Assembly: GCA_013399855.1 (NCBI GenBank)
Contig: VXAY01002887.1
Span: forward strand, 131,981 to 195,980
Length of the DNA stretch: 64,000 nt
From: Oxyruncus cristatus
Lineage: Eukaryota; Chordata; Aves; Passeriformes; Cotingidae
Reading direction: 5' to 3'
Shown: piece by piece, positions 12,584 to 23,445 of the stretch
How the letters are laid out: each line of letters begins with the position of its first letter
How positions within the stretch are numbered: the stretch's first letter is position 1
Position numbers and translations under genes: made by a program
The notes under the pieces: generated by a model
What the model was told of the DNA's origin: nothing
Databases searched by the model: none
Seen by the model: the letters and a program-made list of their open reading frames with translations, nothing else

Positions 12584-14840
12584 CAGCGCTCCCCGCGGTG
12601 CGGCCGGGTCGGGCCCTCCCTGCGGGCACCGGCGCGGCCCCGGCTCCCCCCCGGGCAAGGTGTGCCCGGGCTTCGGCCTTCCTCCGGGAACGGCCTGGCC
12701 GAGTCCCTCTCACGACCTGGATTCCGCCTTGCTCTCAGGACAGGTTCCTGTATCCCAACCTGTAAAACATACGATAAACTTTAGTTTCACAAAATGCATT
12801 TTTTAGAAGCTCTGCAGGCAGAAAAGTGCATCAAATGCCAGCATTTGTCAGTAAAGCTCTGGTTTTGTTTAGCTGGCCATCTGCTGTGATAGAGACACCA
12901 TCTCCCTCTGGAGCAGGCAGTGGACAGGCAGTGCTGTCAGGGTGAAACAGATTTCTCCTCTGACACGGTGAGAGGACTAATTGTCTCTCCAGAGCAGATC
13001 AGTGCTGGATCACATACCATACTTGGCAGTATCTCTTCTTTACCCTCTGGTTCTTGTGGATCTGCTTTTTAGTTAACATTCTGCATTTAAAAAGAGATAT
13101 ATGCTTACTGTTATAGTTAGTAAATAAAAAAATGAAAACAATTGCATGTTATTATTTCTTTATCATGGAGTGGTGATGTGATGTAATGGGGCCTGGTCTT
13201 GTACTTCTTTAATTAGTGTTACAACTTGTAATGACACCTGTGCTGGAGCATGTCCAGAGAAGGGCAATGGAGCTGGGGAAGGGTCTGGCAATTAAGTCAT
13301 GAGGATGAGCTGGTGGGGGCTAAGCCTGGAGGAGAGGCTCAGGGGTGACCTTGTCACTCTCTGCAACTCTCTGAAAGGAGGACTTTCTTCCCTGAAAGGG
13401 TTGTCAGACACTGGAATGGGCTCACCAGGGAGGTGGTGGAGTCACCATCCCTGGAGGTGTCCAGGAAACAAGTGGACATGGCACTTACTGCCATGGTCTA
13501 GTTAACAAGGTCAAAGGTTGAATTTGATCTTGGAGGTCTTTTCCAATCTTAAATGATTCTATCATGACAGCTTCATAAGAATGTGAATAGTATGAAACCT
13601 TTAGCTGATTTCAAGAGTTTGTTACCTGATTAAGTCTCCTGTGTTAAAGTACACTGTTGCTGGATGGCTTCAGCTTGCTCTGTTGGGATGGCAATTGGGA
13701 AGCACCATGGACCACACGGTCATATCGTAAAATGCATTGAGTTCTTGGCCACACAGTTATTGCCATTCCAAACCGTAAACCAAGTAGGAAGTTAAATTTT
13801 GGTGTGGAGTTGTAAAATAGAGGGATAATGTGCTCCTGTTGTACAGCTGACCCGGACTGTAACGGGCCAGTGTAATTGTTATGCTCCACTGGAATATTGT
13901 AGTGCAAAGTTGTTTTTAGAAAAAAAAGTGATTTACTAGGCAAAATGGTTTGCATTTAGTTGTATTAGAAATTAGGGCATCTGTTCCAGTGAGTATTGAG
14001 TTTTATGAAATAGAAAAAAAAAGGAAAGGGAAAAAAAAAGGAATGCTAATATACTTTAATCCAAGAAGGCCCATGAGAATAATTTACTGTGTGGCGTCAT
14101 GCTGCATAGAGTGCTCAAAGATATCTGTGTCTATGCATAAATTGCTCTGTTTTGTAGATGTTGTGAAGACAGAGATCGTTACATAATTTTGCTAATGCAG
14201 AGCTGGTGAAAACATTAGTAAAGGAGCTGGTGTATACTGTCCTCACAGTTGGACCTAGGAGAATAAGCCATGAGTTCTACACAGAGTGCTTGACATTTGA
14301 TTGTTGTTGGGCAATGGAACTGGACGACTTTGAGAGAAAATGGTGTGTTAATACTTAAGTGTGAAATACGAAGTTTTCACTAAAATACAGTAAGCAGAGG
14401 AGACTGTAGCATAGCTGTTGGTGATGTCAGTAATTTATTTGTATTTTACAAGGAAGTTCCCACAATCTTAAGAAAGTCTCCCTGAAAAATATACTTGAAT
14501 GGGAATATTTTTTCAGAGGTATGTAATTTACCAGTCTTCAAAACAGGATTCCTTGGTGGCTAAATTAAAATTTAATTTTTCTTTAGAATAGAATATGGTG
14601 AAAATAAAACTGGTGATCTTGCATCCAAAAAGAATGGGAGTGAAATATTCATATAATACTAGTCTGGTTATAGAGCAGCTCTGGTCTTCAGACTGCACAG
14701 ATTGTATACTTCCTGGTGTGTTACAAGGATGATTTAATGTTTGCCTCTTTAATAAAAGTTTTAACAGCCAAAGAGATGAATTTGATTTACAGTTTAGTAA
14801 TTAGACTAAACTTTCCTTTTCATGTTTTTGATCTTGCTAG
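12584..14840 (+). other. PLEKHA3: PLEKHA3 first intron (inferred), contains a CR1 copy
   Basis: Between the gap and PLEKHA3 exon 2 no coding exon is visible. No match to the expected exon 1 start (MEGVLYKW type) is present. The only recognisable element is the CR1 fragment at about 13238-13567. The GC-rich island tails off by about 12.73 kb. Confidence 0.6.
13238..13567 (+). mobile_element. CR1 LINE, 3' end fragment with internal deletion
   Basis: Recognisable blocks of the avian/reptile CR1 3' end occur in order: gtccagagaagggcaatggagctgg, the sentence-like ggagaggctcaggggtgacct, a stretch around ctgaaaggagg, then cactggaatgggctcacc, ggtggtggagtcaccatccc, and the terminal cttttccaatcttaaatgattctatc. 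The part expected between the ctgaaagg block and the ttccctgaaagggttg block is missing. CR1 copies are 5'-truncated, non-LTR retroelements ending in short repeats instead of poly(A). Confidence 0.88.
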
Positions 14841-14957
14841 GTTGGCAGCCTCGGTGGTTTGTTTTAGACAATGGGATATTGTCATACTATGATTCCCAGG
14901 ATGATGTTTGCAAAGGCAGCAAAGGAAGTATAAAGATGGCTGTATGTGAAATAAAAG
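14841..14957 (+). CDS. PLEKHA3: PLEKHA3 exon 2 (PH domain)
   Basis: The acceptor is tttgatcttgctag and the donor is ATAAAAG|GTAAGA. It encodes [18 protein letters not shown] through [10 protein letters not shown], the first PH strands that carry the lipid-contacting region. Confidence 0.94.
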
Positions 14958-17900
14958 GTAAGAATTAATAGTCCTGCTTGAGGAAATTTTAGCTGTCAGG
15001 GAAACAAAAAAGGTCACTCGACATACATTTTTGCAAGTTTTTGTTCCTCTTTTTTGTTTATCTGTAGTTCAGTGTGACTCCTTCATAGATCACAAATAAT
15101 AATGAATGTGAGTAGAGCTCTGTTTTGAGATTTAGAACCCACTATATATTTTTGTTTTAAATAGTTGTGTACATGTGGCTCATGCCTGAAGTTACCTCAG
15201 CTAGAGAGTTTAGCTTTTAGTGTAGGTCAACCTCTTTGGCTAATAGCAAGGCATTGTCTAACTCTCCACTGCTGTTAACTCTTGACCTCTTTTCAAATCC
15301 CTGCAGATAACTGGGCTTATGATGTGGGTACTTAAAAAATGGAACTTGTTTTACATGGGCCACCAAGTATTTTTCATATGGTAACTCCTTTTTGTTAGTG
15401 TTTCCTTGGTGTAGATGAAATCACTGATGTAAAGTGGGGAGATAATGTATTATTTTTTTTGGCCATTTCACCTGTTCATTTTACTTGTCATCTTGTTCCT
15501 TTGGTGAAGGAAAGATAATAGTTGAAGTCTGGATTTGGGGCAGTCTCCTGCATTCATGGCTAGTGCGGACTAGATCTGAAGGAACTGTGGTCAATAATAT
15601 GAAACTTGGCAGAGTATTCAGTTAAAAATGTAGTACTGAACATAATAGACTGGAAACAAAGTCCACCTCAGTTCTTGGCTCTTCTACCTGAGACCAGATT
15701 TCATCTAGAAGAGAGATTATTTCAGTTTTTATCTGGTTCCCTGTTAATACCTGTCACTGTGACAAAGCTCTTCAGTTTGCCACATTTAGACCAGTTTTGG
15801 AATACAGCAGTTATTACAGACTCATACACAGTATATTATTAATGTAGAAGGGGAACCCCCTCATACTGGAGTCTGGACACTGCTCAGTGTCAAGTCTCTT
15901 GACTGAAAGATGTGCTGGGCAGAAGGTTGAGCAGCTGTTGGCTTTTTCATACTTAGCAGTGGTGCATTGTGATATAATGTATTACTGTGGGATTGTCATA
16001 AACATTTTAAAATACTTTGATAAGTATTTAATAGATAATTCTTAATGAGTCGAGGTTATTATTTTTTTCAAAATTGGTTTTTTTTCTCTTCTATCACAAG
16101 TTCATGCAACAGACAACACGAGAATGGAGCTAATCATCCCAGGGGAGCAGCATTTCTACATGAAAGCAGTTAATGCAGCTGAAAGGCAAAGATGGCTGGT
16201 AGCCCTGGGCAGTGCAAAAGCCTGTTTAGCAGATACCAGAACAAAAAAAGAAAAAGGTATGTGTGTTACCTAGAGTACATCACTTTTTCAGATACTTGTT
16301 TTCAGATAATCATAGTGCAAATATTGTGGTACAAAATCACTATTACTGTCTTTTAATATAAATTGTAGTTATTTCTAGTCTTCTCTGGTAAATTCCCCCT
16401 TGATGCTTGCGTTAGAAGAGTTCAATTGAGGTGACCTCTTAAGAAGCTGAAATACCAGCAATGTATTGTTGCCACAAGAACAAACAATACTGTTTGTAGC
16501 TGTTGTGAAGCCATTTAATTTCTGGTGCTTTGACTCTTTATAGTTACTATTGTTTTTTTCATATTTTTCTTGGATGGCTTAATGTAACTGTTTCCAGCCA
16601 CTGTGGTGGGTATAAATTTTATCCAATAAATTTTTCTATGTTACATTGCAGCTAAGAAAGATTTCAACTTTATTTTTCTTGGTAACATTCCTTTTTCATA
16701 ATAGTCATTAAATTAGCATCAGTTATCCAAAAGTAGAAAGTATTGTCTTCTTCAAGTACAGTTCTTGACTCATTGCTGAATCCAATTTCCCTCAAAATTG
16801 AGTGGACATTTAAGTGAATTTTTAACTTGATATTTAAATGAAAAGTGCTTAAAATTACAACATATTCATACATTGTATGCCATGAATTGATATTTCCTTG
16901 GTTTTTTTATAGAAATAAGTGAGACCAATGAATCTCTTAAAACCAAAATGTCCGAACTTCGTCTCTACTGTGATCTTTTAATGCAGCAAGTTCATACAAT
17001 ACAAGAATTTGTTCACCATGATGAGACTCGCTCTCCTCCCAGCATTGAGGTACAAAATTTCTAGAATGTCATTAGAGAACCTAATTATATAATGCAGCTC
17101 AAGTTACTGTTGATGTCTTATGCCTTTTTCATCTCCCTAATGTTGGAAGACTTAACCTAAGTGCAATTTCTGAGTGCTTGTGTGTATATATACTAATGGT
17201 GATTTTATGTGCGTAAAGTATCTGGATGTTTAAGTGTAATTGTACCATGTTTTAGGAAGCAGTTGTGTTTCTGAGCCATTTTATTAAAAGGCCAGAAGAG
17301 CTGTTTTACGAGCAATGCAGTATTTTGTCTTGTTTGGCATCTGTTATGGCCAGTGTAGGTGAAACAACCTTGTTTGTCCATTCTTACTTCCTTGCCTAGG
17401 AGGGTATTCCATTTTTTTGGTGTGAAAGCTAGTGTTATAGGTATTGGAAACCTGCAGTGCAGGTAAGTATCTCTGAATGTGCACAAGTACAATACTAGAA
17501 TGCTACTATTGCACTAGTACAATACTAGATTGAATTTCTGCTTTTGAATGAAAGTTGGTACTGGAAATTATGAATGGCTTCAGTCTTTACACTCTTGAGC
17601 CGTGTGGGGACAATGTTATTAGAGCAAAGCAAGGGGTTGATGCTTAGTCACAGCAGAACAAGTTGTCAGTTTACAGGAGGTGAAACAGTCCTGCAGGCTC
17701 TGGAGTGCTAAAACTGTTCACACTTTCTTCTGCCACTCATTTGTTTCACTAAATGGTCTTCTGATACAAGCTAGTCACTCTGAGACGTGCTTTGCAGCAA
17801 GGCATTGTTGGCTGGTACCCTAAAGAAATTCAAGTGTTGGAAAGAATTTACAACGCTGTAATATTTGTTTTTTAAGTTGGCCTCATTGTAAGGTGCACAT

Positions 17901-20900
17901 TTGATTAAATAAAATAGGAAATGGAAGTTCTTAGCAGTAACGAGGGAAATTAGTGTGTGTGGGAGTGGTGGTGGGGGAGAGTTGCATATTTTTTTTCTTG
18001 CTTATGCTCGTGCTTTCATTTATTTTCAGAACATGAATGAAGCCTCTTCCTTGCTTAGTGCCACATGTAATACATTTATCACAACACTTGAAGAATGTGT
18101 GAAGATTGCTAATGCCAAGTTTAAGCCAGAAATGTTCCAGCTGCCTCATCCTGATCCCTTGGTTTCTCCTGTGTCACCATCACCTATTCAAATGGTTTAG
18201 ACATTTTGAAATACTATCTTTTTTAAGTGTCGTATTGTTAGTTGGACTGGGGGGAGGAGTGACAGAAGGCTGTGCTATTGCCATATGCTATGATGTCAAC
18301 AGTTGAACTGTTGACTCTGTTATAAATCAGAACTGGTCCTAACTATAAATCAATTATTTTCCATTCCCAGTCTTTCTTTGCTAGTCTTTACATCATCAGA
18401 GTACTTCATCATACATGTCAAGACCCTGTGGTGAGGTATCTCATAAATTAAAGAGGTCCAGCTGTTTTTTTTCAGAGTGCTAGCTCTTCACTGATCCTAA
18501 AAATTTTATAACCTTGCCTCCTGTTTAAGTGCTTTGTGGCTGAAGTGCTGAAGCATATGTTTTAGTGTATATAATTGAAGATGTTTATATTAATCTATTA
18601 TGACCTTATTTAACAAAAAAGGTAAATAAGGTAAAAATATTACTTGTATAACTATTCACTATTGATTATTTCCCTTAGAAGGACAGTGTATAGGGAATCA
18701 AATGTTTTCTCAGTTGTATGTATGAATTCCATGATGAGCTATAACGTGGAATTTTGTTGTGGGAATCTCTTTCTTTGCATTTGCATTTTTTGTCTATTTA
18801 TCTTTAATCAGTTTACTTACAAAGTTGATCATTATGATTAAATTAATAACTTTCTTTGATATTTATAGAGATTTGGCAGTGATATCAGAGAAACCACAAG
18901 GAATTAAGAGGCACGATTTGGCTTTATTGTGTGATGGGGAATTTAAGCTTCTATTGGTAAAGGAAAAATGTCTTCTGTATATCATAGCAATTAACAAATA
19001 GCTGTAGTAAACTATCTCCTGTGTGAGTGTTCTAGAACTTTGATATTGATGGCAATCCATCTGTTTTCATATAGTTAAATCAGATTTTTAACTAAGAACA
19101 GTTACTTTTAATAAAAAAGAAATTGCCCTCTTTTTTTGTAGAGACTGTAAATAAAGTAAAAAATAATGCAGATATACATATTATTCTTATAAGTAGCTTG
19201 TAACATTTTGTTGTGGTTTGTGGTTTGGAATTTTATTTTTTTCTTCCCCTAGATGAAGCGTTCCATTAGCCACCCTGGTCCTTGCTATTCAGAAAGGTAA
19301 TTTTCTGTTTCATTAAGCTTTTTTCTTATGTCTCAAAAGACCTCCCTGAACTTGCTAGCATTAAAATCAAACTGGGAGAATTGTTTGCTTGGGGAAAAAG
19401 AATTAAAAATCATAAATTGATCTAATTTTTAAAACAAAGGATGCAGATTATCAATGTCATTAGCAAATAATGTGTCTGCTTTTTATGATACACTACAAAA
19501 ATTCTTCGTGCTAGAAACTTTATGCAAATTACTTATTCTGAGAAGTTCATGAAATTACACCTAGAGCTTGAAACACTAACATTCTTTTTGGGTCAGTATT
19601 TCAGATTCTCACATTATTTTCTTCTGCATTCAAAGATTATATTGCATTTTTATTTCCATTTTGAGGCTTTACAGCTGTGAACTTAAAGACTGTTAACTGT
19701 GCCATTTTTTAGTCTAATATAGGGAAAAGCATTGATACTTTAAAGTCTGAGTACCAAAGTTATTTCAAATTTAAAGTATATTAAATTGTGTGGGTTGTTA
19801 CAGGTTTTGCTTACTAAATACATCTCTTTTTCTTGTAGGATTAATCACTCTTTAAAAGAGCCAGGTTCATCTGTTCACCGATTTTCTCAGCGACGCAGAA
19901 GAACGTACTCGGATACAGAATCTTACAGTGATACACCTTCTGAAGATTCTCAGAGTAAGTTGGAAAGGGGCTTAGTTTTCTTTGCATCTTTCTGTACAGT
20001 TTATTCCCCTGTTTACCGCAACTGTTCTAGTGCTGCTATCAGCACGAGGAAGAAAGTTTATTATTAGTTACCTAAAGTTTTGGTTGTATTATAAATGAAG
20101 GCACTTGTCTAGTTTGTTAACTGGCTGGCTTGTGCTGGCTTCCATCCATATTAAAAAGGATCTTACAGCTGGAGTAGTTACATTGAAATCAGTGGGACTC
20201 CTGGCAAGATAAAATAGAGACATAATCAGAAAACGGATGTTTGTACTAATAGGCTTTTCCATGAACGATGTTCTGGTAAGTGATGTCAATACTGCTGTTT
20301 ACCACCTGCTTGCCCCAAAAGAATTCTCCTTTTTGTGACCCTTGTGAGTTGTGGGCGGTAGTTTCCATCAGTGCATTATGGAAGGATGGTTCATTTCAGT
20401 GGCTCCTTGCCTTTTGTAGAGAACAGCACTGTTCTGAAGGTGTGCAGCCTTGCCAGTGGTAAAGATCATGATCAGAATTTTATTCCCTCCTAATTAGATG
20501 GGCTGTCTGAGCTAGTAGCCAGTTCTTCTGTGGATTTTCCTTTTGAATCTTGCTGTCATTTTGACTCCATCGTAACCCCTCTCAGGCTGACTTTAATTTG
20601 ACCAGTTCTTCTTCACTACTCCTGGTTAAGTCTTTCGTCCCTTTGGAATACCTAGTGCCTCATTTGGATTTAAAAAGCCTGGGGCCTGTGCATGGTTGAA
20701 AGCCCGTGTGAGCAGGAAGTGATAGTAATGCTTTACATTCTGTCATGTATTCACACTTCATTGCCATTTCCTTGGGTTTTTGATAGTCACATGTTGCACG
20801 GTGACCACCTCCCTCACCTGACTCATCCGCCCCAGCATAGGATATGCCGCTATGTATCTCAAGCTAATAAACTTAGTTTAGGTCCTGTTCTGCCTGATGA

Positions 20901-21698
20901 CTAATGTAGGTGTGTATCAGTCAGGCTTCCTGTAACACAAGGCTTTTGCTGTTACCAGCTGGGCCTTCTGGTGTTGGTTACCCAATCTGACTTAGAACTG
21001 CTGAGAAGAAGCTTTGTCTTACAAGTTTCTGCTAATGCAGGGCCTTTTTGGTTCCTTACTATGCATCTCTAGTCTCTAGCTCAGCTTCTCTGGTTTCTTG
21101 TTTTCTTTTACTGGAAGAAAAAGTTCCAGAAGTTCTGTCTGCTACCTGCCAGTTACCTTAGTTCTGTTGCTTTCCTGTCACGTAGCCTAGTAATACTTAA
21201 CTTGCAGTAAGTCACCTATTTCATTTTAATAATAGAAAGTATTTTAATTAAATGCTTGTCAATGCATCAGTTCTTTAAAAAAAAGTTCATGTGTTCCTCA
21301 TGAAGAATATCTCTGCACCTTGCAGATTACTGTCTTTCATAATGTAAAAAATCATTGTATATGAAAAAATTATCTGATTTATACTGGCTGAAGAGTCTGC
21401 ATCTTCATTATCCTTGGGCATGATATTGATGGAAATCTTTCAGGACAAGTCCAGAGTGATTACATTTCTGATTCCTTATGTATAGGAAATACTTAGCAAG
21501 TAGAATAATTGACAGATTGCATGATATTTTTGGGGGGTTGAAAATTGAATACTTATTGATCTCTTCATAGGATCTGCTCACTGTTCTAGAAGTGCTGTCA
21601 ATGGAGATCTGGTATCATCAACCATTCCTGAAGAAAATAAATCAATGTCAAAGGAAAGATCTGAACTGGAAGAGACTCTTTCATCCTTTTCCTCGTGA
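14841..21698 (+). CDS. PLEKHA3: PLEKHA3 (FAPP1), seven of eight coding exons
   Basis: Exons 14841-14957, 16101-16256, 16913-17049, 18030-18194, 19253-19296, 19839-19954 and 21571-21698 (stop TGA 21696-21698) give about 287 residues; human FAPP1 is 300, so only a short exon 1 of about 13 residues is missing, presumably in the gap at 11924-12583. The PH domain begins at [12 protein letters not shown] and runs through [12 protein letters not shown] to [17 protein letters not shown]. Family knowledge: it binds PI4P and ARF1 at the trans-Golgi and helps form Golgi-to-surface carriers. After the PH domain come a helical segment ([19 protein letters not shown]), the conserved [19 protein letters not shown] block, and a Ser/Arg-rich tail. 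Unlike FAPP2 it has no glycolipid-transfer domain. Introns contain no recognised element. Confidence 0.96.
16101..16256 (+). CDS. PLEKHA3: PLEKHA3 exon 3 (PH domain end)
   Basis: The acceptor is ctatcacaag and the donor is GAAAAAG|GTATGT. It encodes [19 protein letters not shown] through [17 protein letters not shown], with the invariant PH-domain Trp in the C-terminal helix. Confidence 0.94.
16913..17049 (+). CDS. PLEKHA3: PLEKHA3 exon 4
   Basis: The acceptor is gtttttttatag and the donor is ATTGAG|GTACAA. It encodes [20 protein letters not shown] through [14 protein letters not shown], a helical stretch after the PH domain. Confidence 0.93.
18030..18194 (+). CDS. PLEKHA3: PLEKHA3 exon 5
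   Basis: The acceptor is atttattttcag. It encodes [16 protein letters not shown] through [10 protein letters not shown]. The donor is ATG|GTTTAG, a poor match to consensus; reading through it would add one Val and stop. The boundary is set by continuity with the next exon (MKRSISHPG). Confidence 0.9.
19253..19296 (+). CDS. PLEKHA3: PLEKHA3 exon 6 (44-bp exon)
   Basis: A very short exon, with acceptor ttttcttcccctag and donor CAGAAAG|GTAATT. It encodes [14 protein letters not shown] and shares an Arg codon with the next exon. Confidence 0.9.
19839..19954 (+). CDS. PLEKHA3: PLEKHA3 exon 7 (Ser/Arg-rich tail)
   Basis: The acceptor is tttttcttgtag and the donor is TCTCAGA|GTAAGT. It encodes [18 protein letters not shown] followed by [18 protein letters not shown], a likely phosphorylated basic/serine tail. 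Confidence 0.92.
21571..21698 (+). CDS. PLEKHA3: PLEKHA3 exon 8, C-terminus
   Basis: The acceptor is gatctcttcatag. It encodes [19 protein letters not shown] through [11 protein letters not shown] and the stop TGA. The ending matches the known FAPP1 C-terminus closely. Confidence 0.93.
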
Positions 21699-23445
21699 AG
21701 CAACTGAAAGTATTCAATTTTCTATAAATAATGCTATGCAAAAGCTGCTGTAATTATACTGTTGATATAGGAAGTAGTAATTTCCCTTTTTAGAAGGATT
21801 TCTCTGCACTTTATAGAATAACATAAATACTATCTTTGAAGTGTATTTTATCTTTATATAGTTTATTTGCAAGAGTATTTTCCTAATATTTCACAGGTTG
21901 AATGTGCATTTTTTGAAAAAAATGATGGCTTTAACAGATAAGCACCCACATTTGTAAACGTAGCTCTTTTTAAAAAGTCTGAAGGTCTGACTGATATGTT
22001 AGTAAACATGCATTATAAACTTCAGCAAAAAGTTTTCATTTTTTTGGAGAAAATGGGACTTGTGCCATGGGCCTCTTGGTCATTTGTACCAGGTCATCCA
22101 CCCAGAGCTGTGATTGGCCCCACAAGGGCTGTTTTTGCCAGTGTAAGGGCTGTGGGAATGGGCACTAATGGGTCTCTTCTAGCAACTTGACGGTAATTGA
22201 CATTGCCGCCTTTAAAAACACAAGGATATACATAATCCAGTCCTTATTTTTAGCCAATGGAAGTAGAAATATTTAGTGTATTTTTCTAAACAAATGTATA
22301 AAAATAACTTAATATGAAGTATTTGTACCAAACATGGGATATTTAATAATTTTTATTTATTTATTCTTTTTTGCATCAAAAATTTCTACCTACTTTCAGT
22401 ACTAAAGATCTAAAGATCTACTAAAGGCTTCAAAATGTGCATAAATTGTTTCTGGGGTGTGTAGTATCAGAAGTAGTTAATACAGTGCTGTTAAGATTTA
22501 TTCTGCCTACTTAAGATGTGTTTTTAGCAAAGTATTATAGAAGCAAGACCTAAAATGTTAGACTGTTTTAAGCTGCTGTTGTAATGAATATTTGTATCTA
22601 TACGTGTTTTATTTATGACATATTTATACAATAGGGGGCTTCTGTTTTTGTGACTCCTTTTTATCATTTGAGAATGGTATACACCAGAAGATGGATTCTG
22701 CTCTCAGTTACATCAGTTTAACTTTGCATTAACTGTAAGCGAGGTCAGAGTCTGACTCTCTTAATAATGAATTAGTAATATAGTATAATAGTGCCTACTA
22801 GCACCTTGGTCCAGAAGGTTGTTAATGTTAGCATTGTAAGCTTTTGGGGATTTTTTGGGTGTTTGTTTAGGGATAAACTTGGTCTATAAAACCTTAGCTG
22901 TAGAGCACTTTAAGGAAGCCATTTACTCTTTGATTTACACAATTGCTAAATAGTTATACAGGGTTTTTTGCACTCAAGCACATACCAAAATCTGTTTTTA
23001 TAATCAGATCTTCTTTAATTTGGTTTAACTAGTCTTCCTTTTGTGTATATAAATAATTTGGTAATTTTGAAGCAGGCTGGAAAGGAGAGATGGGAATGGG
23101 AGCTTTCCTTATAAATTTTTGGAATGTTGATTTATCTAAATCAAAATAGGTCCAAATGTTGGGGAAAAACATAGGAGTTGTTGCCCACATACAAAATGCC
23201 AGTTTATAAACCATTATGCCAGGTTCAAGTGGAATGGAATGGTTTGTGCAAGGGATTTGTGAATACCAGCTCAGAGCAGTCATTTGTGCTCAGTTCTGTC
23301 AGTTTTCATGCAAACTAGAATATGCATATCAGCCACACATATGCTTGTACATTTTTTCTGAATGTTTGCTTTATTAATGTATTCTGTATGACACGACAAT
23401 TGTAAAAAAAAAAAAGTTATTAAAAAAGATGTTGAGAGAAGTACA
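21699..23445 (+). other. PLEKHA3: PLEKHA3 3' untranslated region (minimum extent)
   Basis: AT-rich sequence follows the stop, with one GC-richer patch at about 22060-22200. An ATTAAA at 23419-23424, just after a 12-A run, would end a 3'UTR of about 1.7 kb. A longer form reaching the AATAAATAAA at 26650 is possible. Confidence 0.5.
23419..23424 (+). terminator. PLEKHA3: Candidate proximal PLEKHA3 poly(A) signal ATTAAA
   Basis: A common hexamer variant followed by a GT-containing stretch (gtgagagtgttctcttgg) that could serve as the downstream element. No transcript data are available to choose between this and more distal sites. Confidence 0.4.

Larger units (their letters stand above)
11540..12725. 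promoter_or_regulatory. CpG island, probable divergent FKBP7/PLEKHA3 promoter
   Basis: Bases on both sides of the gap are strongly GC- and CpG-rich (for example ccgccgggcaggg and gcgctccccgcgg), unlike the AT-rich surroundings. FKBP7 starts on its left side going left. PLEKHA3 must start in or next to the gap going right. The core promoter itself is not visible. Confidence 0.7.

Noticed and set aside
11514..12806. Long ORFs on both strands running through the N gap
   Set aside because: Their length comes from unknown bases being read as open; outside FKBP7 exon 1 they show no family resemblance.
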